From: Candidatus Accumulibacter similis
Lineage (GTDB): Bacteria > Pseudomonadota > Gammaproteobacteria > Burkholderiales > Rhodocyclaceae
Assembly: GCA_013347225.1 (NCBI GenBank)
Contig: CP054595.1
Location: 4,460,415-4,524,414, forward strand
Direction: 5' to 3'
DNA length: 64,000 nt
The first letter of the stretch is position 1, and each line of letters starts with the position of its first letter. This document shows positions 7,913 to 14,459 of this stretch, in pieces. The notes beneath the pieces were generated by a model. That model saw only the letters and a program-made list of their open reading frames with translations. It had not been told where the DNA came from and ran no database searches. A program made the translations under genes and the position numbers.

Positions 7913-8920
7913 CTACTGTGGGCGCTGATCGAAGACTTCGTCCAGGGACGCGGCATCGAGCACCTTGATCGCCCATTCTTCCAGCTGATCAACATCGGCG
8001 GTGGTCAGCCGAACCTGGAGCGCATCGGGGAGCGCGCCAAAGCGACGCGCGAGCAGGCGCTTCAGGAGGGCCGCCTCGCCTTCCTGCCGGCCTTCCTGGC
8101 GGCCTTCCTGTCGGCCTTTCTCGACTCCGAAGCGTTCTGCAGAGGTGACGTAAGGCATGATGACCTTCCTTTCCAGTGTGTAGACTTCCTGCAGCAGCCT
8201 TTGCTCAAGGTCTCTCGGCAGCCGCATCAGCCAGTCAATGACCCCGAACAGATCGATGATGCGCTGCTTGTCCCAATTGCGCTCGTAGAGCAGCTTGGCC
8301 AGCCGCCATTTTGCCTCGTAGCGCTGTTCCGGGTCACCCTTGGTGCGCCGGGTGAGAAGGTGAGCTGCGGTGACCAGTGCGAAGGGGTTGGGGTCTTCGA
8401 GCAGGGACTCGGTCTGGTTGGCGTAGTCCAGGAGCTTGACCACGGGAAAGCGGATGCCGACCTCGCAGCCGAAGAGGTGATAGCCAAACCCGTCCGGCTT
8501 CCAGTTTTCGCGTTCGTCGGCCAGCACGGCCAGACTGGCAACCGGACGACGGTAGCGGTCGTAGAGGCGGTAGTTGTAGGTGAACAGGCGCTCGGGAAAG
8601 TCGGCATCCGGCTGGCCCTGGACTTCGACGTGGATGTAGACCCATTGCTCACCTCCGTCCCGCGTCGCGATCTGTACCAGGCAGTCAACCAGGCGCTTGC
8701 CGAGCTGCGCGTCCTGCACCACCTGGGCGAGTTCCCGTTCGAGGAAAATGTGCGGCTGCTGCCAGTCGATCTCGCCGTGGGCTCGCGGGAAGTAGAAGGC
8801 CATGAACTCCGGGAAGTAGCGCGTCAGCGCGTCTTTCCACGGGGTGTCGTAGTCGTCGCTGGGTAGGGTCCCATAAAAGTGACAGTATATGGAATACTTT
8901 CCAGAACCTTGCCGACTCAC
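7913..8920 (-). CDS. Rpn-family nuclease/transposase-like with DUF4351 tail
   Basis: The frame encodes 335 residues. The homologous part starts at DDYDTPWKDALTRYFPEF (about residue 22), continues through AQLGKRLVDCLV and WVYIHVEVQGQPDADF, a PD-(D/E)XK nuclease core in its ExQ variant, then LFTYNYRLYDRYRRP. Near the end comes a run of GRQE repeats and a DUF4351-type helix pair (LLKRLLARRFGALPDALQ). Such proteins are related to the recombination-promoting nucleases. The family's own start codon is missing: the first 20 residues are read through the short repeat at 8875-8903 from a GTG at 8920. It may be a 5'-damaged copy or may use this new start. A shorter relative lies at 5084-5584. Confidence 0.8.
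   Translation of the reverse strand: MSRQGSGKYSIYCHFYGTLPSDDYDTPWKDALTRYFPEFMAFYFPRAHGEIDWQQPHIFLERELAQVVQDAQLGKRLVDCLVQIATRDGGEQWVYIHVEVQGQPDADFPERLFTYNYRLYDRYRRPVASLAVLADERENWKPDGFGYHLFGCEVGIRFPVVKLLDYANQTESLLEDPNPFALVTAAHLLTRRTKGDPEQRYEAKWRLAKLLYERNWDKQRIIDLFGVIDWLMRLPRDLEQRLLQEVYTLERKVIMPYVTSAERFGVEKGRQEGRQEGRQEGEAALLKRLLARRFGALPDALQVRLTTADVDQLEEWAIKVLDAASLDEVFDQRPQ
8077..8120. repeat. 12-bp tandem repeats encoding GRQE units
   Basis: Three to four consecutive 12-base units (GGCCTTCCTGNC on the plus strand) encode GRQEGRQEGRQEGE between the nuclease core and the DUF4351 tail of the Rpn gene. A similar but shorter GRLEGRLEGE run occurs in the second Rpn gene. Such runs can change length by slippage without shifting frame. 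Confidence 0.8.
8875..8903 (+). repeat. Accessory-region repeat, copy d
   Basis: The sequence is AAAAGT followed by GACAGTATATGGAATACTTT and CC. It has the same orientation as copies b, c and e. It lies inside the first codons of the open frame of the Rpn gene, immediately before the conserved DDYDTPW segment, so its arrival appears to have removed the native start. Confidence 0.85.
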
Positions 8921-9016
8921 CCAGCCCTCCGAGAGCAGTCCGCGGATTGCTCAGGTAGAGCAGTCACGCCGGGTCGCTGGAGACGCAAGGCAGCTCGCTG
9001 CTGGCTGGCCCGCCGC

Positions 9017-9991
9017 TCAATCTTCCCTGAACACGTCCTCGAGCGTCGTGGCGTCGAGGATTTCGAGCGCCCACGCCTCCAGTTGCTCGGTCGTCGCATC
9101 CAGGAGCCGTTGGCGCGCCCAGTCCGGTAGCGGCCCGAAACGGCGCTCGAACAGCTTCTGCAGCAGCGTACTCTCGCCTTCGAGGCGGCCTTCGAGGCGA
9201 CCCTCGCGCAACCCGTCTTCTTTCCACTGTCGTGCCCAGCTGTCTACCGTTTCCGCCAGCATGGTGTCGATCTCCTGTAGTTCATTAACTTCCGCGATCA
9301 TCTGGCCGGGCATCAGCCGGCGAAGTACGACCCGGTTGATCCATACGACCAGCGCCCGGCGCAGGCTGTCGTACTGCGGACCCTGCAGCCGCAGGTGAAG
9401 CCGCGCAACAGCTCGACGGATGTCGGCGGGCGCGCCACTCTGCTCGATCCGGATGATGCCGCCGACCGTGTTCGACTCGTCGGCCAGTTGCGCTTCGTCG
9501 ACGCTCGCTTCTTCGAGCAGAAAGTAGCGGTTCATCGGTCGATAGCACTTCAGGCTGCCGGGGAGTTCCTCGATCAGCTCGCCGACGTCGCGGGCGGCGC
9601 CCCACGGATCACGGCCATTGTAGATGACCAACGGGAAAACCGCCGGCAGTTTCTCCCCGCGGCCCACTTCGCCCTTGCGGATCAGGTCCTGATACAGCAG
9701 GCCGGTATAGACGAGTATCCGCAGGGCCATCCAGGGGTCGACGGCACTCTGGAATTCGAGCAGCAGGTAGATGTACAGCCAGCCGTCGCGCCGCCGAATC
9801 CGCCAGATCACATCGTCTTCGCGTTCACGCAGGTCGTCCGTGACGTAACTGCCCCCCGACTTCTCGAGCGTCGAGAAGTCGAGTTCTTCGACCCAGTCTT
9901 CGCCGACGAAGCCGCGCAGCAGGTCTTCAACGACGACGGCGTGCGAGAAGATCAGCTTGTAGCCGGTATCCGGAGTGGAGTCGGTAGCCAT
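9017..9991 (-). CDS. Rpn/YhgA-like nuclease with DUF4351 tail
   Basis: I choose the ATG at 9991 (MATDSTPDTGYKLIFSHAV), because upstream codons in the same frame have no family resemblance; this gives 324 residues. The segment VEDLLRGFVGEDWVEELDF, then DVIWRIRRRDGWLYIYLLLEFQ and MALRILVYTGLLYQDL, is typical of the transposase_31/YhgA group of PD-(D/E)XK proteins, with LEFQ as the ExQ catalytic variant. The tail has GRLEGRLEGE repeats and DUF4351 (LLQKLFERRFGPLPDWARQR). Related Rpn proteins are DNA endonucleases that stimulate RecA-independent recombination. It follows a DUF29 gene by 85 bases, probably in one operon, and the two lie between repeat copies d and e. Confidence 0.88.
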   Translation of the reverse strand: MATDSTPDTGYKLIFSHAVVVEDLLRGFVGEDWVEELDFSTLEKSGGSYVTDDLREREDDVIWRIRRRDGWLYIYLLLEFQSAVDPWMALRILVYTGLLYQDLIRKGEVGRGEKLPAVFPLVIYNGRDPWGAARDVGELIEELPGSLKCYRPMNRYFLLEEASVDEAQLADESNTVGGIIRIEQSGAPADIRRAVARLHLRLQGPQYDSLRRALVVWINRVVLRRLMPGQMIAEVNELQEIDTMLAETVDSWARQWKEDGLREGRLEGRLEGESTLLQKLFERRFGPLPDWARQRLLDATTEQLEAWALEILDATTLEDVFRED

Positions 9992-10076
9992 GGGCGACGG
10001 GTATGTGGCGCCGCGCAAGCCTCTGTCCGCCTGGTGACGTGACGGCGCCGGGGTCGGCTGGTCGCGATGAATGTCT

Positions 10077-10514
10077 TCAGGCGTCCGGTAACCAGCCCTC
10101 GTTGAGGACTTCCTCCTCCATCGCCCAGGGACAAGCGTCGGGAAAGCAGTCGAGGCCGCTTTCCCCAACCGCCTGAGCAACAGCCTTGGCCCACACCATC
10201 TCAAGCCATCGGGTTTCCTGGAGCTTGGGGGTGAGGCTTGGGGTGTCACTCAGTCCATAGGCAATCTCCTTGCGCTGTGCGAGGATGGTCTTTTCCCAAC
10301 TGGCTCCCCGCCGCTCCGGCTGATATCGCCACTTGAGCAGATGAGCCATGAGAACCGACATCCGGCTCGCAAGTTCGCGCTGTTCACTCTTGCCCACGTC
10401 TTCGATTTCCTCGGCGAGGTGGTCGCGGTCGAGCAGTTCGAACCGTCCGGCACGAAGAAGGCTGGCCTGCTCGTTTGCCCATGCCACGACATCGGCTTCG
10501 TACCTGGTGCTCAT
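10077..10514 (-). CDS. DUF29 domain protein
   Basis: The 145-residue product begins MSTRYEADVVAWANEQASLL and contains DRDHLAEEIEDVGKSEQREL and LMAHLLKWRYQPE, the conserved features of the DUF29 family. These are helical proteins of unknown function common in cyanobacteria and proteobacteria, often found near mobile DNA. The ATG at 10514 has a strong ribosome binding site (GGGGAGG). The Rpn nuclease gene follows 85 bases downstream on the same strand. Repeat copy e lies only 26 bases upstream of the start, so transcription must start in or beyond the repeat. Confidence 0.88.
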   Translation of the reverse strand: MSTRYEADVVAWANEQASLLRAGRFELLDRDHLAEEIEDVGKSEQRELASRMSVLMAHLLKWRYQPERRGASWEKTILAQRKEIAYGLSDTPSLTPKLQETRWLEMVWAKAVAQAVGESGLDCFPDACPWAMEEEVLNEGWLPDA

Positions 10515-10539
10515 ATCGACCTCCCCACAATGCGCAATC

Positions 10540-10568
10540 AAAGGGACAGTATATTGAATTGATTCCGA
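10540..10568 (+). repeat. Accessory-region repeat, copy e (diverged)
   Basis: The sequence AAAGGGACAGTATATTGAAT then TGATTCCG keeps the GGGACAGTATAT-GAAT core of copies b-d but diverges afterwards. It has the same orientation and lies 26 bases upstream of the DUF29 start. Confidence 0.75.
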
Positions 10569-10569
10569 A

Positions 10570-11321
10570 GACCAGCCCGCGCACCAAGCGTTCCGAGCGC
10601 AGTCTGCGGATGGGTCACGCAGATCGGTCACGCCTCGTCGCGGAAGACCCGCCGGGGCCGCTTCCATGGCGACCGGGCCGCGGCGGTGGCGGTCGTGGCG
10701 GTCGCTCCGGCAGCGAAGAGTTCGTTGAGCAGCGTCCGACCCGGCGCTTCGCGCATGCCCTCGGTGTTCGGCCTGAAAGCCTGTTCTTGGATAGCACGAT
10801 GGCACCCACTGGGCGTCGCGTCGGCGAGTTTGGCGCGTTCGTTGATGGTGCTGACCCGCGTCGCGCGCATCGCGTCTACCGCGTGCTGGATCCGGTCCGC
10901 GGGTTGCAGTCCGGCCATTGGCAACGGGTCTCCCGGCTGGGCCCGACGGTGCTCGTACCCGGCGTCCGACGGCGCGCGCGCGGGCACGCTACAGCCATGC
11001 CGGAACGCGCTGGCATTCAGCAGACCGCTCGTCGTTCGTTCCGGGCACATTCGGTCGTTGTCATCTGCGGCGAGGGGACAGCATGCCCGATTCTCCTGCG
11101 AACACCAGCAAACACGGCATTCCGGAAGTCGATCAGGGGACACGGTATGGGAACTACGTCCCTGGTCAGGCGACGACGTCTTCCTGCGCCGTAGCCCGCA
11201 GGCACGCTACCGCCATGCCCGGATGCTCGAGAGCATTCAGCACGTTTTGCCTTTCATCCGCCCGGGAGCGGTCGCCTTCGCCTCCTGTCCCGACGTCGCG
11301 GAACGGCAACCGGCCACCAGG
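10570..11321. other. Gene-poor interval with a copied gene end
   Basis: No convincing gene is present in these 750 bases. Open frames on both strands overlap one another and lack recognisable domains. The only interpretable content is the second copy of the 119-bp repeat (11050-11168), which carries the first five codons of an mntA-like gene with no nucleotidyltransferase or toxin behind it. I read the interval as decayed accessory DNA. Confidence 0.6.
11050..11168. repeat. 119-bp direct repeat, copy 2 (orphan mntA 5' end)
   Basis: This matches 7401-7519 in the same orientation. On the minus strand it preserves the upstream region and the codons MTTTE of mntA, after which the sequence becomes unrelated (CARNERRAVC, then stop). 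It records a former second HepT/MntA locus or a recombination footprint. Confidence 0.9.
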
Positions 11322-11660
11322 TCAGCGGCGCTCCTCGTGAACGCCCAGTTCGGCGCGCATGGCGTCGATCTCGGCCTTCACGGCCAGGTACTCCTGCTCC
11401 TTGCGCGCCAGGTAGTTGCGCGTGAGCTGCAGCTTGGCACTGATGCCTTCCGGCGTGAGCAGGTAGGCATACTTCGACTTGTCCTCGGCGCGCAGGAAAT
11501 TGCCGGCCTTGATGTGGCCCTTGTCCAGCAGCGCCCTGAGCAGATAGTTGACCTTGCCGAGGCTGACCCCGAGTCGTTCGGCAAGCTGTGGCTGGCTGAT
11601 CGCCGGCTCGGCGTCGACGATCTTGAGGATGCGCAGCTGAGCCTGTTCCGCCGGAGTCAT
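11322..11660 (-). CDS. MarR-family EPS-associated transcriptional regulator
   Basis: This 112-residue protein has an N-terminal winged helix (residues about 8-55: LRILKIVDAEPAISQPQLAE, RLGVSLGKVNYLLRALLDKG) and a wing (YAYLLTPEGISAKLQLT), followed by a short coiled-coil-like tail (ARKEQEYLAVKAEIDAMRAE). This size and sequence match the small MarR-type regulators found at exopolysaccharide loci with EpsH/PEP-CTERM style clusters. It probably controls nearby polysaccharide genes such as gmd and fcl on the same strand. Its first 33 codons and a few upstream bases are repeated at 12848-12949, just before the MBL-fold gene. Confidence 0.88.
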   Translation of the reverse strand: MTPAEQAQLRILKIVDAEPAISQPQLAERLGVSLGKVNYLLRALLDKGHIKAGNFLRAEDKSKYAYLLTPEGISAKLQLTRNYLARKEQEYLAVKAEIDAMRAELGVHEERR

Positions 11661-11830
11661 GTTCGCCGTTCAATGGGTGAACGCGAATCATAAGGCCATC
11701 ACGAGGCCTGGACAAGCTCCGCCGTGCCCGCGGACAACTCGCTGTGGCGGTTTCAGTGCCACTGCGGGTCGGCGTCGGCCCCGCACGCGCCACCACGGCG
11801 GCCTCCCGTCTTCGAGCTGCCGGGCCCCCG

Positions 11831-12180
11831 CTGTTGGGATTGGAGACGACGCTGTCGGGGATGTCAACGCCGCGCTCCGGCAGTTCTGCGGCGAGTGCGG
11901 CATCGACGGCGTCGCCGGTGCCGACGGGTACGGTGCTCTTGTCGACAACGACCTTGTAGTCGGTCATCACCCGGCCAATGCTGCGTGCGGCGGCGAGGAC
12001 GTACTGCAGGCCGGCGGAGCCGTCTTCGTCAGGCGGCGTGCCGACGGCGATGAACAGGATCGTGCCGTGTTGTACCGCGCGCTCGACGTCGGTCGTGAAA
12101 TGCAGCCGCCCGGCAGCGACGCTTCGCCGGACCATGTCCTGCGGGCCGGGTTCGTGGATCGGGATGCCATCCGCTTCGAA
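11831..12180 (-). pseudogene. Fragment of UDP-glucose/GDP-mannose dehydrogenase
   Basis: The minus-strand frame reads GIPIHEPGPQDMVRRSVAAG, RLHFTTDVERAV, TILFIAVGTPPDEDGSA and VVVDKSTVPVGT up to VVSNPN. These are the conserved central N-terminal domain segments of nucleotide-sugar 6-dehydrogenases. The NAD-binding N-terminus, the catalytic cysteine and the whole C-terminal half are missing, and the sequence becomes unrelated on both sides. It is a piece of a polysaccharide precursor gene left behind by rearrangement. Confidence 0.8.
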
Positions 12181-12260
12181 GATGCGGTACGGAGCGCTGC
12201 TGGTTGCCGGGTCGGGCTGTCCGGGATCGAAGTCCTGCTCGCCGGCTGACAGCCGATCTT

Positions 12261-12461
12261 CTAGGGAAGCATGCTTTCATCAACCTGACCGGCAAGGGTG
12301 ATGAGCCGCTTGTCGACGGTCAGCAGTCGGCAGCCGTGCCGACGCAACAGGGAGGGCGCGATGACCAGTCGGCCTTGTCCAGGTTTTTCGATCAGGGCCG
12401 GCGCAAGATCAGTCCGCAAGATGATGTGGGCAGCGGCTGAAGCATCCAGGACGATGCGCAT
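12261..12461 (-). pseudogene. vapC: VapC-like PIN toxin with internal deletion
   Basis: The 66-residue frame begins MRIVLDASAAAHIILRTDLA, a PIN-domain start with the first catalytic aspartate, and ends RHGCRLLTVDKRLITLAGQV, the usual last strand and helix of the same fold. The intervening 60 or so residues of a normal 130-residue VapC are absent, but the frame is intact across the junction (around APSLLRRHG). The conserved acidic residues of the middle of the domain are therefore gone and RNase activity is not expected. The antitoxin gene lies immediately upstream and is intact. Confidence 0.82.
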
Positions 12462-12464
12462 GGG

Positions 12465-12710
12465 CTAACGGTCGCGGTCTTCGCGAAGCATTCGTTCGGG
12501 CGGGAAGGAAAGCACCCGGATACCGGCAGTCGCGATGTCGGGCCTGATTTCTTCCAGAATCTGTTGCCGGCGCCCACTAACGGTGCTCTCCGTTGCCCTG
12601 CGAAGCGCGATCAGCGCCTCCTGCGCCAAGCTCCGGTGCGACTGTTCAGCGCGAAAAGCCAGCGCTTCGTACAGGTCTTCCGGCAGATTGCGAATTTGCA
12701 GGGAGGGCAT
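12465..12710 (-). CDS. vapB: VapB/FitA-like ribbon-helix-helix antitoxin
   Basis: This 81-residue protein starts MPSLQIRNLPEDLYEALAFR, which is the beta strand and first helix of a ribbon-helix-helix DNA-binding domain, followed by AEQSHRSLAQEALIAL. The acidic C-terminal tail would normally wrap around the PIN toxin. The stop is three bases before the start of the vapC remnant, as in an intact vapBC operon. With the toxin gutted, the antitoxin may persist as a repressor or as a neutral leftover. Confidence 0.88.
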   Translation of the reverse strand: MPSLQIRNLPEDLYEALAFRAEQSHRSLAQEALIALRRATESTVSGRRQQILEEIRPDIATAGIRVLSFPPERMLREDRDR

Positions 12711-12818
12711 GATCAGGGTCCGCGAATGAACGATGTTTCATTCTGATGCATGCATCGTCATGAAGACTTCTTTCTTCAGACTGCTCCAACGGTCAAGAGG
12801 GAGCAGTATCTGTATCGT

Positions 12819-12845
12819 CTGAAAAGTATCCTGTCACCGTTTCCC
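12819..12845 (-). repeat. Accessory-region repeat, copy f (diverged)
   Basis: On the minus strand the sequence is AAACGGTGACAGGATACTTT. It shares the GTGACAG-ATAC core with copies a-d. It lies directly beside the second copy of the MarR gene start (12848-12949). Confidence 0.55.
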
Positions 12846-12847
12846 AC

Positions 12848-12949
12848 GAGTCGTTCGGCAAACTGTCGCTGGCTGATCGCCGGCCCGGCATCGACGATCC
12901 TGAGGATGCGCAGTTGAGCCTGTTCCGCCGGAGTCATGTTCGCCGTTCA
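12848..12949. repeat. 102-bp direct repeat: orphan copy of the EPS MarR gene start
   Basis: This stretch matches 11570-11671, the first 33 codons of the EPS-type MarR gene and the bases around its start (GCCTGTTCCGCCGGAGTCAT, then GTTCGCCGTTCA), in the same orientation. The similarity begins right next to repeat copy f and ends eight bases before the stop of the MBL-fold gene. It is a truncated gene start, not a functional gene. Confidence 0.88.
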
Positions 12950-12956
12950 CGGGCGA

Positions 12957-14378
12957 TCACGGCACCAGCACCTCGATCCCCGGATGTCGCTCGCGGATCG
13001 CCGCCGCCAGAGTCCGCTTGGCGACCTCCTCGCCATGCACCAGGCGCACCTGCCGCGGCGGCCGGCGCATGCGGCCGATGAAGTTGAGGAGGTCCTTCTG
13101 GTCGGCGTGCGCGGAGTAGCCACCGATGGTGTGCACCGCTGCCCGGATCGGGTAGCGCTGGCCATCGAGTTCGACATGGCCGCCCTTCGGGCCGTAGCGC
13201 TGGATGTCCCTGCCCGGTGTTCCCGCCGCCTGGTAGCCGGTGAACAGGATGTCGTGGCGCGGGTCGCCGAGCATCGCCTTGAGGTAGTTGACGATGCGCC
13301 CGCCGCTGCACATGCCACTCGCGGCGATGACGATCACCGGCCGGGCGGTCCGGGCCAGGTACTCGACGGCGCGCAGGTGGGTGGCGTGGTCGTCGATGGT
13401 GGTCAGTTGCTCGAAGTCGAGCGGATGGCGGCCGGCGGCGAGCTTGCGCCGGGCTTCGGCGTCCCAGTGCTGGCGCAGTTGCATGTAGCCATTGGTGAAG
13501 TCGGCAGCGAGGGGCGAATCGACGATGATGTCGAGGTCCTCCCAACGCACACCGGGAGCGGCGGCGCGCTGGCGGTTGCCGTGGATGATCTCTTCGAGTT
13601 CGTAGAGCAGTTCCTGCGTGCGACCGATGCTGAAGGCCGGGATGAGCAGTGCCCCCTTGTTGCCGAAGGCGTGCTCGCAGACCGCCTGCAGCCGCTGCCG
13701 GCGGTCGCGGCGGCTCTCGTGGCAGCGGTCGCCGTAGGTGCTCTCGAGGACGACGACGTCGGCCGCGTAGGGCGACTGCGGCGCCGGCAGGAGGGGCGTG
13801 TGCGGCGCGCCGAGATCGCCGGAGAAGACGATCCGCTGCCGCTCGCTGCCCTGGCGCAGTTCGCATTCGACGTAGGCCGAGCCGAGGATGTGGCCGGCCG
13901 GCGAGAGCTTGATGCGCAGCACGACCTCGCCGTCGATGACGGTCTGCCACTCCTTGTAGGGCAAGGGGACGATCTGCCTGCGGATCTGCTCGAGGAAGCG
14001 TTCGCCGAGTGCACGCTCGCGCGTGAAGCCGACCTTGATGGCATCCTCGAGGACCAGTGGCAGCAGCTTGGCCGACGCCTCGCTGCAGATGACCGGCCCG
14101 CGATAGCCGGCGGCGAGGAGGTGCGGCAGGCGTCCGACATGGTCGATATGGACGTGCGTGACGACGAGGGCGCGCACCCGGCCGATCGGAAAGTTGACCG
14201 CCAGCCGTTCGGCACTGGCGCCCTCGCGCGATGTCTCGGCACCCTGGAAGAGACCGCAATCGATCAGCAGCGACTGCCCATCGGCGAGGCTGAGCTGGTG
14301 GCACGAGCCGGTGACGCCGTCGACCGCGCCGTGGTGGCTGATGCGCCAGGCGGGCATCGGCTGCTGCCCGGCGGGCAT
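12957..14378 (-). CDS. MBL-fold / beta-CASP metallohydrolase
   Basis: The protein is about 473 residues from the ATG at 14378 (a GTG at 14402 and an ATG at 14357 are possible; the family usually starts just before ISHHGAVDGVTGSCH). It has the zinc-binding HVHIDHVGRLP motif, a further metal site near SPAGHILGSAYVE, FSGDLG, the beta-CASP segment LLIPAFSIGRTQELLY and the late motif ASGMCSGGRIVNYLK, ending with SAHADQKDLL. This architecture is that of the CPSF/Ysh1-like RNA-processing family of bacteria, so nuclease activity on RNA is likely. It sits downstream of gmd and fcl on the same strand and may simply be cotranscribed. Confidence 0.88.
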   Translation of the reverse strand: MPAGQQPMPAWRISHHGAVDGVTGSCHQLSLADGQSLLIDCGLFQGAETSREGASAERLAVNFPIGRVRALVVTHVHIDHVGRLPHLLAAGYRGPVICSEASAKLLPLVLEDAIKVGFTRERALGERFLEQIRRQIVPLPYKEWQTVIDGEVVLRIKLSPAGHILGSAYVECELRQGSERQRIVFSGDLGAPHTPLLPAPQSPYAADVVVLESTYGDRCHESRRDRRQRLQAVCEHAFGNKGALLIPAFSIGRTQELLYELEEIIHGNRQRAAAPGVRWEDLDIIVDSPLAADFTNGYMQLRQHWDAEARRKLAAGRHPLDFEQLTTIDDHATHLRAVEYLARTARPVIVIAASGMCSGGRIVNYLKAMLGDPRHDILFTGYQAAGTPGRDIQRYGPKGGHVELDGQRYPIRAAVHTIGGYSAHADQKDLLNFIGRMRRPPRQVRLVHGEEVAKRTLAAAIRERHPGIEVLVP

Positions 14379-14459
14379 CAGCGGCGACGCCCCGCCGGCC
14401 ACGGCGCATGGCCTGCCGGACCGCAGCGGCGACGCCCGGAAACGGCTCCAGCCACCGGC

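Noticed and set aside
7832..8866. Plus-strand frame of 344 codons over the Rpn gene
   Set aside because: It has no domain support, while the minus frame shows the nuclease core and DUF4351 tail.
5634..10568. CRISPR array
   Set aside because: The repeats are 0.9 to 1.7 kb apart with genes between, not regular 30-40 bp spacers, and no cas genes are present.
5634..10568. Integron cassette array
   Set aside because: No integrase gene and no attC-type imperfect hairpins with core sites are visible; the repeat alone is not enough.
10628..11143. Minus-strand frame of 171 codons
   Set aside because: It has no ribosome binding site or family similarity and overlaps the orphan mntA repeat; treated as non-coding.
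12261..12710. Functional VapBC toxin-antitoxin module
   Set aside because: The toxin frame is half the normal length and misses the central catalytic acids.
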